Source: a virus. Taken from it: a stretch of DNA of 30,252 bases. The notes below the pieces were generated by a model. That model did no database searches. It saw only the letters and a list, made by a program, of their open reading frames with translations, and had not been told where the DNA came from. Of the stretch, positions 22,817 through 30,252 are shown in pieces (position 1 is the first letter of the stretch; every line of letters starts with the position of its first letter). The stretch lies in IMG/VR virus record IMGVR_UViG_3300037882_001495, positions 1-30,252 of that record, one strand, 5' to 3'. A program made the position numbers and the translations under genes.

Positions 22817-24036
22817 GTTGTATAACACATGAAGATTTAGAAAATGCAAAACTTGATGTGCAAACACTTGAACAATTTATTAATGGTGATGCAAATCAAA
22901 CAGTTACTGCAAGGCTTGGTAACAGTTACCACACATTAGAGTATTGGAATGAACAAATAGGTGATGCGTTTAGTGGTAATAACATAAAAGTTTTTAAAAG
23001 CATTACAGAGCTTAGGGCATATTCAAGTCCTCAAATTTACACAGAAGGTGCTTTGTTATTAGGCAAGAATAGTATTTTTGATGGTGGTCAATTTTTAATG
23101 TATTACGACCCTAATTCTTTTGCACAAGACAATGACTTTGACGTAATAAAACCTAATGATATTGATGTTTTAGGGGCTGGACGTTGGTTAAAAGTTGTTA
23201 AAATCCTAGATGATTTTGCAGAAATTCAAGTTGAAAAATTAACGATACAAGGGACATCTAACGAGTTACTTTTTACACAAAAAGAAGGGCGTGAAGATGT
23301 AAAGAAAACAGCTATAAATTATAGTGGTAATTACTTAAGTATTTATTCTTTACATGATGACGTTAACCAAGCAGGCGGTCAACTTTTACTTGAGGCAGTC
23401 AGAGATACTGCCGAAGGTAATGGCTTAGACTGGGAGGCATTTATAGTCTACATAAGAGGTGAAAGAGCCTTAAGGCTTGATGGTGAGATGCTTGCTATTC
23501 AAAAGGAGTTTTTACCTGTAAAGGGTATAAATCTACAAGGTAGTGATGTGCAGGGTAGTTTTACGCCTGTATTAGAGTTTCAGGGCGGCGGAAGTGTAAC
23601 GATTAGCACAGCAAGTGCAAGTTATCAAAAAGTTGGTGATTTGGTTAATTGCATTTTTGCAATTAGTACATCTGGGCATAGCTATACAGGCAATAATGCT
23701 GGAGCTAATGGTAATTTAATGTTAAGCGGTTTGCCTTGGCAATGTGTTTACGGCACTGGAATTGTATCATTTGCAAGCGGTATATTAAGCGATGATGGCA
23801 CGGCGACAACCACGATTGAGGGATCAGGTCAAACTACAACAGGGGTTGATTTTGATTTTACCGCAGAAGTTGAAAATCCACCTGCATCATCTTTAACTAT
23901 AAATCCAACGGCAAGCACTAATAAAGCTAGATTTATAAGGGATACAACAGCACTTTTAAAAGCAGTAAGTTTGGCTCAAGGTTTTAGTCTTGTGGGCAGC
24001 GTCACCTATTATGCAACAGGTGATAAGCTGATATGA
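22813..24036 (+). CDS. Tail fibre protein
   Basis: The 407-residue protein starts with GTG. The N-terminal 130 residues (ARLGNSYHTLEYWNEQIGDAF, then GRWLKVVK) resemble adaptor regions that attach fibres to phage tails. The C-terminal domain begins with GSFTPVLEFQGGGSVTI, continues SYQKVGDLVNCIFAIS and SGLPWQC, which is a well-known fibre tip pattern (F-x-P-x-L-x-F-x-G-G ... G-D-x-V). It probably contacts the host surface. Overlaps with both neighbouring genes are 4 nt. Confidence 0.85.
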   Translation: MSCITHEDLENAKLDVQTLEQFINGDANQTVTARLGNSYHTLEYWNEQIGDAFSGNNIKVFKSITELRAYSSPQIYTEGALLLGKNSIFDGGQFLMYYDPNSFAQDNDFDVIKPNDIDVLGAGRWLKVVKILDDFAEIQVEKLTIQGTSNELLFTQKEGREDVKKTAINYSGNYLSIYSLHDDVNQAGGQLLLEAVRDTAEGNGLDWEAFIVYIRGERALRLDGEMLAIQKEFLPVKGINLQGSDVQGSFTPVLEFQGGGSVTISTASASYQKVGDLVNCIFAISTSGHSYTGNNAGANGNLMLSGLPWQCVYGTGIVSFASGILSDDGTATTTIEGSGQTTTGVDFDFTAEVENPPASSLTINPTASTNKARFIRDTTALLKAVSLAQGFSLVGSVTYYATGDKLI

Positions 24037-25205
24037 CAAAAACCAATAGAAAAGTTTGGATATGGAATGTTGCTGGTAATAGTTGCACGGCTATATCACC
24101 TGATAGACCAGCAGAAGTACCATTAGAATATGAAGGCGGCTTTATGCAACCTGCTATGTCTTATGATTCACAAGGCAGATATGTTGTATTTAGTGGACAC
24201 GTTAGTGAATATTTAGTACCTCGTGTGTGGCTATATGATAGAATTGATGATACATTGACTTGTATTACTCCACCAAGTAAACCATGCTTTCATGCAAAAT
24301 TTAACCATGCCACAACAAAAATCACTTTTGTAAGCCCTTATAATATAACCGATGCTGATTGGGGTGATGGTGGTGTTGCCAGTGATTCACCACTTACAAT
24401 ACCTAGTATTAGTGATAATTTTTTAGATAATATAGCGGCTCATCAAGATTTTGCAGGATATGGCAATCGCTTGTTTTCCAATGCACGCATGATATTGCGT
24501 GCTGCTACGATGAAAATGTCTGATATTTATGTCATGAATTTAGATGGTACAGGCATAAAACGCATCACAAATTATAAAGCAGAGGTTGGTAGACCCCAGT
24601 TTAATGATGACGATACTGAATTATATATGTGCAGCTTTGACCTAAAAATCCGCAACAACGAAAATCCTTTAGCTTGCACATTATATAAATGTGATGCTGA
24701 TTTTGAGGGTAAAGCCGCCCCAGTATGCCCTCCATTAACAAATTATAGATTATTTGAGGGTGACGCTGAAAGCTATTATCTTAATTATAAACCAGTACCA
24801 GTGACTTTAAATAATGGTTTAAAGGTCGTTTACTTTTTTACAACAGCAAATCCATTTGATGCAGAAAATGATAAATCGCACAAGCTGGCTTATATTATTG
24901 ATAATCCAAACGTTGCACAACCTATCGTATATCTTAATAGCACTTATGATTTTTATACTTCTCACGGGCAATACTGGGAGGAAGAAACAAATAAAATATT
25001 GTTCCACGCAAAAGAATTAAGCACGGACGAATGGCAGGCGTACGAAGTTGCTATTAACCCTAACACAGGTCAAACGGCTGGAGACCCTGTAAAACTTATA
25101 CCACCAATTAGTAATGCTGCAAATTTAACGATTGGACATATTACACGTAAAAATGGCTATGCGGCTTTTGACGAGGAAACACCTAATGATGAAAATGATC
25201 AGTAA
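24033..25205 (+). CDS. Beta-propeller tail-associated protein (TolB/PD40-like)
   Basis: The 390-residue protein shows repeated blades typical of TolB/WD40-like (PD40) propellers: AMSYDSQGRYVVFSG (41-55) followed by RVWLYDRIDDTLTCIT, then SDIYVMNLDGTGIKRIT (163-179) followed by GRPQFNDDDTELYMCS (186-201), and later EEETNKILFHAKE. It has no signal peptide. It lies in a run of fibre genes and overlaps the previous gene by 4 nt, so it is likely a virion protein, perhaps receptor binding. It ends in an acidic tail. Confidence 0.75.
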   Translation: MTKTNRKVWIWNVAGNSCTAISPDRPAEVPLEYEGGFMQPAMSYDSQGRYVVFSGHVSEYLVPRVWLYDRIDDTLTCITPPSKPCFHAKFNHATTKITFVSPYNITDADWGDGGVASDSPLTIPSISDNFLDNIAAHQDFAGYGNRLFSNARMILRAATMKMSDIYVMNLDGTGIKRITNYKAEVGRPQFNDDDTELYMCSFDLKIRNNENPLACTLYKCDADFEGKAAPVCPPLTNYRLFEGDAESYYLNYKPVPVTLNNGLKVVYFFTTANPFDAENDKSHKLAYIIDNPNVAQPIVYLNSTYDFYTSHGQYWEEETNKILFHAKELSTDEWQAYEVAINPNTGQTAGDPVKLIPPISNAANLTIGHITRKNGYAAFDEETPNDENDQ

Positions 25206-25218
25206 AAGGTAAAATAAA

Positions 25219-25545
25219 ATGCACGAACCAACATTAGTAAAATACCAAGCTGAAAAACAATATTACGCTGTTGAGTGGACTTTGAATGAAGGTGAAACCA
25301 TTGATAGCTATATCTTTTATGCACAATCAGAAAGTGATGATGATAGCGGTAATAATACCATTACCTTATCAAAAGACGCAAATTTTAAAGAGTTTAGCAA
25401 CATACAAGTATTGCAAACTGGCAATACGCTCAAGGTCTTAATAGACGGTGGCGAACCATTGTCACGTTTTTTAATACGCAACGTTATTACAAAAAATAAC
25501 GGCGAAAAAGAAGAAAAACGATTTTGGATACAGATTTTAAACTAG
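25219..25545 (+). CDS. Small tail fibre-region protein
   Basis: A 108-residue beta-rich protein resembling small phage fibre-tail adaptor proteins. It contains AVEWTLNEGETIDSYIFYAQ, a middle region NTLKVLIDGGEP and a C-terminal NVITKNNGEKEEKRFWIQI strand pair, giving an immunoglobulin-like pattern. AAAGG precedes the ATG. It lies between the propeller and another fibre gene. Confidence 0.65.
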   Translation: MHEPTLVKYQAEKQYYAVEWTLNEGETIDSYIFYAQSESDDDSGNNTITLSKDANFKEFSNIQVLQTGNTLKVLIDGGEPLSRFLIRNVITKNNGEKEEKRFWIQILN

Positions 25546-25560
25546 AAAGGAAACAATTAA

Positions 25561-25998
25561 ATGGCATCAACATTAACACTATATAACGATTTTAAATTAG
25601 AGCTTGGCAAAGAAGGACACAATTTTTCAAGTGATACCCTAAAACTTATGCTTGTGACAAGTGCTTACACGCCAAATTATAACACACATACACAAAAATC
25701 AGATATAACAAACGAGTTATCAGCAGCAAACGGTTATACGGCTGGAGGTTACTCACTGTCAACTGTTACGTGGGCAATGGTGTCAAATAACGCAAGACTT
25801 GATTTTGCTGATTTAGATATAGAGGCTAGCGGCGGTAGTTTAGTATTTAGGCGTGGTATTATTTATAATGATAGCAATGCTAGTGACAAATTAATTGCTG
25901 ATATTTTATTTGACAATACACCAGCAGACATAACGATAACAACAGGCAATATTAGACGTTTGAAGATTGATGTAAACGGATTGCTAGAATTGCAATAA
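25561..25998 (+). CDS. Tail fibre-type protein
   Basis: The 145-residue product has the recognisable motifs of a common phage fibre protein: LYNDFKLELGKEGHNFSSDTLKLML, LVTSAYTPN, ITNELSAANGYTAGGYSLST, DFADLDIEASGGSLVFRRGI and IADILFDNTP. Members of this family are beta-rich virion proteins frequently located beside fibre genes. The gene has a strong AGAAAGGAAAC ribosome site before the ATG. Confidence 0.82.
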   Translation: MASTLTLYNDFKLELGKEGHNFSSDTLKLMLVTSAYTPNYNTHTQKSDITNELSAANGYTAGGYSLSTVTWAMVSNNARLDFADLDIEASGGSLVFRRGIIYNDSNASDKLIADILFDNTPADITITTGNIRRLKIDVNGLLELQ

Positions 25999-26007
25999 AG
26001 GTTATTT

Positions 26008-27723
26008 ATGGCTGATACTGGTTTTATTAATTCTGTAAATTGCAGCAGTGAGGGCGATAGCGGTCGTGCTTGGGCTGCTGCAAATTATAATAATATTGCC
26101 ACAATTAATAATCAGTTTTTATCTACAACCCTTGCTATGCAGTCTGCTGGGGGTGTAAGCCAAACACTTTTAGTTACTAATTATGGTTTTTCAATACCAT
26201 CAACTGCAACAATTGATGGTATTGAAGTTATTATTTATAGAGCAAGAGCTGGCACTGGTGCTAATACAACAGATAATAATATACAACTTATTAAGGGTGG
26301 CACAAAATCGGGTAATAATAAAGCTAAAACCGATATTTATCCTGTGTCGCCCGTATCATCAGCAACATACGGTGGCAGTACAGATTTATGGGGTTTAAGC
26401 CTAACCCCTGCAGATATTAATGCTAGTAATTTTGGCATTGCGATAAAATGTATTAATAACGATGCTAGTAATATATCGTTCCCTCGCTTAGATTATGTGG
26501 CAATTAAGGTTTATTATACACCCACACAAACAATTGACGAAACACAACTCACTACAAAAATAATGAGTTTAGCAAAATTTACACCTGTAGTGCAAATAAT
26601 TGATGTTACTGAATTACCAGTACTACGATTTAATATGTTTGACAACAACCCTAGTGACTGCATTATTGAGGTTAGTACAACTGATAAAAAAACGATTAAT
26701 TGCAGTACTAATACACCACTATTTCAAGCCATTGATTTAACAAATATTTTACAAAAAGTTATTAATTTTAATGTAAACACTACCACCTTAGGCAGTATTG
26801 ATACTATTTCACTGCCTCTTGCAGCAATAGCAATTGATAAAAAGACACCCTCCACACAAATCATTGATGCTTCCAATATAGATACTTATAATATTGCCTT
26901 AGCAAGTTACACACCACAATCAAAAGCTATTGATATTATTGACCTACCTCAATATGTAATTAATTTTGTAAAATATGCAGTTGAATTATTAGGTTTAGAC
27001 ATTGAAGTACCTCTAAAAACATTGTCATTAAATTTAAATTCTACTAGCTTGCAAGAGATTGATGTAACTGCTTTAAATGTTATAACTATAGATATTAATC
27101 AAAGCACGCCTAACTTGCAAAATATTGATGTTATGGCTTTACCTTTAGCTGTTGCTAGCTTTGTAAATTATGCCTTAATCTTATCAAATATTGATGCAAC
27201 GACATTACCTTTAAAAGTCATTGAATTGCTCAAAAATGATATAAATATACAAAACATAGATACAACACAATTACAGCCTTATATTATTGATGTAAATTCT
27301 CATACACCACAAACGCAAGCGATTGATTATAGTAATCTACAGCAAGTCATTATTAATCTATTTAACCATACACCTTATTTGCAAAGGATTGATGTTGTTA
27401 ATATTTTAACAAAGACATTGCAATTTGTTACTTATGCACCAGTCACACAATATATAGATGTTTCTAGTTTATCTTTATCTACATTTAGTATAATATCAAA
27501 TAATGTTGAGGTGCAAGCAATAGATGTAACATATCTTGAGCCGTATATAATAACTATAGATACATACAGCGTTGCATTAATAAATCCTCAAGTTGTTATC
27601 AATGTACCAAGCACAAGAACGATAGAGGTGGATTTGAGAAATAACGTTATAAAAAATACACTAAGAAACAACGTTGTTGCAAGTTTAGCAAGTAAAAACA
27701 CTATTAACTCAGAGAGTAATTAA
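26008..27723 (+). CDS. Fibre or adhesin with about sixteen 22-residue repeats
   Basis: The first 170 residues of this 571-residue protein form a beta-rich domain (SEGDSGRAWAAANYNNIAT, TATIDGIEVIIYRA, TPADINASNFGIAIK, FPRLDYVAIKVYY) known at the start of many phage structural proteins. From about residue 171 to 530 there follow roughly 16 repeats of about 22 residues with consensus TPxxQxIDVTxLPxxxI, with the I-D pair the most constant feature. A positively charged and Asn-rich tail ends it. Likely a long trimeric or solenoid fibre. Confidence 0.75.
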   Translation: MADTGFINSVNCSSEGDSGRAWAAANYNNIATINNQFLSTTLAMQSAGGVSQTLLVTNYGFSIPSTATIDGIEVIIYRARAGTGANTTDNNIQLIKGGTKSGNNKAKTDIYPVSPVSSATYGGSTDLWGLSLTPADINASNFGIAIKCINNDASNISFPRLDYVAIKVYYTPTQTIDETQLTTKIMSLAKFTPVVQIIDVTELPVLRFNMFDNNPSDCIIEVSTTDKKTINCSTNTPLFQAIDLTNILQKVINFNVNTTTLGSIDTISLPLAAIAIDKKTPSTQIIDASNIDTYNIALASYTPQSKAIDIIDLPQYVINFVKYAVELLGLDIEVPLKTLSLNLNSTSLQEIDVTALNVITIDINQSTPNLQNIDVMALPLAVASFVNYALILSNIDATTLPLKVIELLKNDINIQNIDTTQLQPYIIDVNSHTPQTQAIDYSNLQQVIINLFNHTPYLQRIDVVNILTKTLQFVTYAPVTQYIDVSSLSLSTFSIISNNVEVQAIDVTYLEPYIITIDTYSVALINPQVVINVPSTRTIEVDLRNNVIKNTLRNNVVASLASKNTINSESN

Positions 27724-27735
27724 GGGAGTTTAAAA

Positions 27736-28137
27736 ATGTTTAGATTATCAAAAAGAAGCCTTAACAATTTAGAGGGGGTTCACCCTGCATTGGTTAAGAT
27801 TGTTAAGAGAGCGATTGAAATCACAAGTCAAGACTTTGTTGTGATTGATGGCGTTAGAACAATAGAAGAGCAAAAAAAGTACATGGCTAAAGGTGCAAGT
27901 CGCACAATGGCTAGTTTGCACTTATTGCAAAAAAGCGGTTATAGCCATGCTGTAGATTTAATGGCTTGCGGCGTTGAGAAAGAATGGGACGCAAAGTATT
28001 ATCCAGCAATTGCAAAAGCTATGAAAACAGCCGCTAAAGAGTTTGGTATACCTTTGCAATGGGGTGGTGATTGGCTAAAATTTAAAGATAATGTACATTT
28101 TCAGATACCAAGAGAATATGGAGAGGTGTTCAAATGA
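27736..28137 (+). CDS. Endolysin, M15 peptidase (L-alanyl-D-glutamate type)
   Basis: This 133-residue enzyme would cut peptidoglycan stem peptides to lyse the host. It is close in size and plan to the T5 endolysin. Presumed zinc ligands are H62 in ASLH, D74 in SHAVDL and H121 in VHFQIP. FVVIDGVRTIEEQKKYM and LQWGGDW are family motifs. The H to D spacing is 5 residues longer than in T5, a known variant of this family. It has no signal peptide, so it needs the holin. The holin gene overlaps by 4 nt, and GGGAG serves as ribosome site. Confidence 0.92.
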   Translation: MFRLSKRSLNNLEGVHPALVKIVKRAIEITSQDFVVIDGVRTIEEQKKYMAKGASRTMASLHLLQKSGYSHAVDLMACGVEKEWDAKYYPAIAKAMKTAAKEFGIPLQWGGDWLKFKDNVHFQIPREYGEVFK

Positions 28138-28319
28138 ATAGTACTTATATAACTGGCATTATTAGGGCGTTTTTACCGTTGGTTTTTAGTTACTTAGGTT
28201 ATGAATTAACTGATAGCGACTTAACAATATTATCAGCTGCATTTGGTGGATTGATAGCGGCTATTTGGTCAGTCTTGGAAAAGAAAACCATTAATAAAAA
28301 GCTACAAAAATATTATTGA
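28134..28319 (+). CDS. Holin (probable)
   Basis: The 61-residue protein has two hydrophobic segments, about residues 6-22 (ITGIIRAFLPLVFSYLG) and 30-48 (LTILSAAFGGLIAAIWSVL), separated by a short acidic turn, and a basic tail (KKTINKKLQKYY). Size, topology and a 4-nt overlap with the endolysin fit a small class II-like holin. No family-specific motif is available for holins. Confidence 0.75.
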   Translation: MNSTYITGIIRAFLPLVFSYLGYELTDSDLTILSAAFGGLIAAIWSVLEKKTINKKLQKYY

Positions 28320-28357
28320 ACTAAATCAACAAAAATATTGAACTACAAAGAAAAGCA

Positions 28358-28645
28358 ATGTCACAAGAACCAATATATAATCAAAATGATTTAACGAACG
28401 CCGTCGAGCTAGGGGTTATAAAAACCATTTTGAACAATATTGATACAAAAACCGATGCTATCCAAAGAGATGTAGCGGTTATTAAAACCCAACAAGCAGA
28501 TATTGACAATCGTGTAACGCAACTTGAAGCAAAAACACGTTTTTATGGTTATGTTTTTGTAGCGTTATTTTTATTAGTTATTACTGTTCTTGGCTTAAAA
28601 ATTGAGTGGCTTGAGAAAGTGAAACAGGTGTTTTTTTCAGTGTGA
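28358..28645 (+). CDS. Membrane-anchored coiled-coil protein (XhlA-like)
   Basis: The 95-residue product has a soluble helical N-terminal part with heptad-like spacing (IKTILNNIDTKTDAIQRDV, IDNRVTQLEAKT), one transmembrane helix at about 64-80 and a short charged C terminus. This layout resembles haemolysin XhlA-type lysis accessory proteins. It is the last gene of the late operon, 38 nt after the holin. A role in lysis is inferred from place. It is not a spanin by sequence. Confidence 0.65.
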   Translation: MSQEPIYNQNDLTNAVELGVIKTILNNIDTKTDAIQRDVAVIKTQQADIDNRVTQLEAKTRFYGYVFVALFLLVITVLGLKIEWLEKVKQVFFSV

Positions 28646-28775
28646 TTAGTAAGAAAAAATCATTTACGAGAAATAACTGGGTACGGACTTGTTATATTAC
28701 CAAAAAAGTGAAGGTCAACCCCCGCTACGCAGTGATCAACCTCTCAATATAAACTATTATATTCTAATTAAAAAG
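28646..28775. other. Gap between convergent operons
   Basis: No gene is seen in these 130 nt. It has a small GC-richer patch near 28709-28745 containing direct GTCAACC / ATCAACC repeats, followed by the AT hairpin AATATAA (28746-28752) with TTATATT (28757-28763). No clear terminator with a U tract is found for either operon. Confidence 0.4.
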
Positions 28776-28922
28776 TCAAGGGTTTTCAATTGTTTTAGTA
28801 TGTCTATCAATGCAATTCTTTAAATCTATTGCTATATCAACAGCATCATCTTTTGTTGGTTTAGATTTATCATTGATGAGTGCATTAAAAAACTCTTGTG
28901 TTACTTGCATTAAGTTATTCAT
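28776..28922 (-). CDS. Small ORF sharing its first 11 codons with the GNAT gene
   Basis: The 48-residue ORF starts MNNLMQVTQEFFNALINDK and continues with a helical region DDAVDIAIDLKNCIDRH, ending IENP. Its first 11 residues are identical to those of the upstream acetyltransferase gene and lie in a 38-bp direct repeat. It begins inside the stop region of the GNAT gene (overlap of 8 nt). No function can be named. Translation is plausible by coupling. Confidence 0.55.
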   Translation of the reverse strand: MNNLMQVTQEFFNALINDKSKPTKDDAVDIAIDLKNCIDRHTKTIENP

Positions 28923-28925
28923 TTT
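28888..28925. repeat. 38-bp direct repeat, copy 1
   Basis: Identical to 29312-29349, offset 424 bp. It covers the start codon and first 11 codons of the 48-residue ORF, and the last codons of the acetyltransferase gene. Confidence 0.95.
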
Positions 28926-29346
28926 TTTGCTCTTTTTTAAAATAAAATTCTGTTCTTTCAGGTAAATAAATTCCCTTTTGTTTTTTATAACATTTAAAAT
29001 TAAACTTTTCTAACAATGGCTTAAACATATCTATTTTATTTTCTGAAACTGTTATTATTGGCTCTTCATTTGTAAATATTTTGAGTATTTTATTCATTAA
29101 GGAGCTTCCTATCCCTTTACCCCAATATTCAGGTAACACTCTAAAGGTACAAATTTTATTTTCTTCTAAAGTTTTTTTTATAATTGCTACAGCTATAATT
29201 TTACTGTCACAATATTCTATATAAATATTACGTTCGCCTTTTAATGCTCCATCTAAAACTTTAGAATTATACCAATTTTCAAAATATGGATAGTCATCAG
29301 ATAAGTCTAATAAAAACTCTTGTGTTACTTGCATTAAGTTATTCAT
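28915..29346 (-). CDS. GNAT-family N-acetyltransferase
   Basis: GNAT enzymes move an acetyl group from acetyl-CoA to an amine. The 143-residue protein has the family's motif A, RVLPEYWGKGIGSSLMNKIL (69-88), with the Q/R-x-x-G-x-G/A pyrophosphate loop as W-G-K-G-I-G. Before it are strands IIAVAIIKK and after it a TEFYFKK end. The substrate cannot be told; phages carry such genes as accessory functions, and some GNATs act as toxins on tRNA or as protein or antibiotic modifiers. The gene shares its 5' 11 codons with the 48-residue ORF through a 38-bp repeat, suggesting cassette insertion. No obvious antitoxin partner. Confidence 0.87.
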   Translation of the reverse strand: MNNLMQVTQEFLLDLSDDYPYFENWYNSKVLDGALKGERNIYIEYCDSKIIAVAIIKKTLEENKICTFRVLPEYWGKGIGSSLMNKILKIFTNEEPIITVSENKIDMFKPLLEKFNFKCYKKQKGIYLPERTEFYFKKEQKNE

Positions 29347-29349
29347 TTT
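29312..29349. repeat. 38-bp direct repeat, copy 2
   Basis: Identical to 28888-28925. It contains the start and first 11 codons of the acetyltransferase gene. Confidence 0.95.
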
Positions 29350-29413
29350 CAGTACTTTTAATAAATGCTTTAATTCTTGTCAAAAAATGACTAGCAAAAA
29401 TAGTTGCTAACAT
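29339..29413 (-). CDS. Possible 24-residue peptide or gene remnant
   Basis: A short ORF, MLATIFASHFLTRIKAFIKS plus TENE, ends inside the acetyltransferase start with the same ATGAATAA overlap that joins the acetyltransferase to the 48-residue ORF. The ribosome site (AGGGA) is close to the ATG. It may be only the 3' end of a lost gene. Confidence 0.25.
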   Translation of the reverse strand: MLATIFASHFLTRIKAFIKSTENE

Positions 29414-29438
29414 TTCCCTGTTGTTTTTGAAATAGCCG

Positions 29439-29810
29439 TTACATCTTTAATGTTTTCAGACCTATCGTAAAAAGAATAATATACAAGAGAATAACCACCA
29501 GAGTATCCATTCTTTTGTATACAGGTATTAAATCCAAATGTGGATTTTCTTTCATAATAAATACTTTTTCTGATTTTTTAATAAATATATTATCTTCGTC
29601 ATATAGCTCATCACAATCAAATATATTGGTCATTCCATCTCTTGGACTATTCCTAAAATCTTTTTGTATATTAAGATAAACATTTTGAGGTATTTTTACC
29701 TCTTCGCATTCTAGTTCTTTACGAATTATTGTTGTATTATTGCCATTGTAAGCAGCATATAATGGCGTGCTTAATATAGTAAATATTGTTAACAATCTAA
29801 TTATCATCAT
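29439..29810 (-). CDS. Secreted, membrane-anchored protein of unknown function
   Basis: The 123-residue product starts with a signal peptide (MMIIRLLTIFTILSTPLYAA, cleavage likely after ..LYA), has an extracytoplasmic domain of about 75 residues with two cysteines (ELECEE and IFDCDEL) that could pair, and ends with a transmembrane helix (LVVILLYIILFTIGLKTL). That topology places the domain in the periplasm. Phage proteins of this type can be superinfection-exclusion or host-surface factors, but no homologue is recognised. Its start overlaps the end of the preceding 46-residue ORF. Confidence 0.65.
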   Translation of the reverse strand: MMIIRLLTIFTILSTPLYAAYNGNNTTIIRKELECEEVKIPQNVYLNIQKDFRNSPRDGMTNIFDCDELYDEDNIFIKKSEKVFIMKENPHLDLIPVYKRMDTLVVILLYIILFTIGLKTLKM

Positions 29811-29947
29811 TCTTTCAACCTTTTAACCTCTTGTTTCAATGCTTCGTTTTCAGCTTTTAAATCCTTAATAGTACTCTCCATATACTTAAATGCTGTTTGT
29901 GTAAGGACATGTAATATATTCAGTTCTAATTCACTTACTTTTATCAT
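29807..29947 (-). CDS. Small coiled-coil protein
   Basis: The 46-residue ORF encodes MIKVSELELNILHVLTQTAF and then a C-terminal coiled coil (STIKDLKAENEALKQEVKRL). Its stop overlaps the start of the next gene by 4 nt, which supports translation. An AGGGG ribosome site lies 4 nt before the ATG. A 13-codon ORF starting at MKEITQG overlaps its start and could couple it to the upstream gene. Function unknown. Confidence 0.55.
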   Translation of the reverse strand: MIKVSELELNILHVLTQTAFKYMESTIKDLKAENEALKQEVKRLKE

Positions 29948-30017
29948 AAAGCCCCTGTGTTATTTCTTTCATTTGTCTAAACCCCTTCTTTATCTCTTTA
30001 ATTCTACCATAAAATCA

Positions 30018-30252
30018 TTAATTTTCGGTTAAAGTTTCAAGCCATTTTTGTATTTTTTCTTTGTAACCTTTTTCTATCCAAAACTCTAAAGCATTTTCAT
30101 CCATTTTTTTAATTTCTTGATCCGTAAAATTGAACCATTCTTGAGGCGTATAGGTTTTACACCCTATACATAAATAGTTAATTTCTTTATAATACACTAT
30201 TGTATAATAGTTATTTTCTAGTGTAAATGCTTCCAATGATAGGATAGCCCCT
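30018..30252 (-). CDS. Unknown protein, may run off the right edge
   Basis: The frame is open to the window edge. A possible TTG start at 30236 has AGGGG 11 nt upstream at the very edge, giving 72 residues; otherwise the gene is truncated at its 5' end. The visible part begins EAFTLENNYYTIVYY and contains an acidic central helix (FTDQEIKKMDENALEFWIEK) and a basic C-terminal helix. Two cysteines in LCIGCKTYT are the only distinctive residues. No family is recognised. Confidence 0.5.
   Translation of the reverse strand, partial: GAILSLEAFTLENNYYTIVYYKEINYLCIGCKTYTPQEWFNFTDQEIKKMDENALEFWIEKGYKEKIQKWLETLTEN

Noticed and set aside
28646-28775. A cos site or tRNA in the GC-richer patch
   Set aside because: No cloverleaf can be folded, and the short direct repeats are not enough to call a packaging site.
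28915-29346. Toxin-antitoxin pair made of the GNAT and a small ORF
   Set aside because: The 48-residue neighbour lies downstream and has no DNA-binding motif of known GNAT antitoxins (ribbon-helix-helix). Its sequence similarity is only the duplicated start.

Overview
The window is an AT-rich piece of a tailed phage or prophage. A long rightward late operon (about 5188-28645) carries the packaging, head, neck, tail and lysis genes of a siphovirus in standard order: small and large terminase, portal, Mu-F-like protein, DUF2213 protein with scaffold, decoration protein, major capsid, neck genes, two tail-tube proteins, a frameshifted tail chaperone, a 994-residue tape measure, tail-tip genes, a J-like hub, fibres, then an M15 endolysin, a holin and a small membrane protein. 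There is no sheath or baseplate set, so a long non-contractile tail is likely. The families are those of phages of Gram-negative bacteria, probably Proteobacteria, but the host cannot be named from sequence alone.

The left arm (178-3760, leftward) is the most interesting part. It is a compact operon with the hallmarks of a type IV-B CRISPR-Cas system: a Csf2 (Cas7-like) protein, a Csf1-like zinc-binding protein, a CysH-like PP-loop protein and a Csf3 (Cas5-like) protein, joined by short overlaps and followed by a small probable helix-turn-helix gene. No cas1, cas2, cas6 or dinG is visible. Just upstream of the csf2 promoter region is one intact 32-nt sequence shaped like a type I-C CRISPR repeat, with a partial copy of its conserved end 50 nt away. 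At the other end of the operon (1-156) is a dense cluster of hairpins with repeated flanks. The first 135 or so residues of Csf2 are an extra, apparently helical domain that could stand in for the missing Cas11 small subunit.

Between the csf operon and the terminase genes lie two small leftward genes of unknown function (202 and 89 residues). Each is driven by a near-consensus sigma70 promoter, and the two promoters and leaders are near copies of each other. These look like early phage genes and are candidates for host-takeover or anti-defence proteins.

The right arm (28776-30252, leftward) is a set of small accessory genes: a GNAT acetyltransferase that looks like an inserted cassette flanked by 38-bp direct repeats, several tiny ORFs, a membrane-anchored protein and a gene reaching the window edge. 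Replication, lysogeny and integration genes are not in this window.
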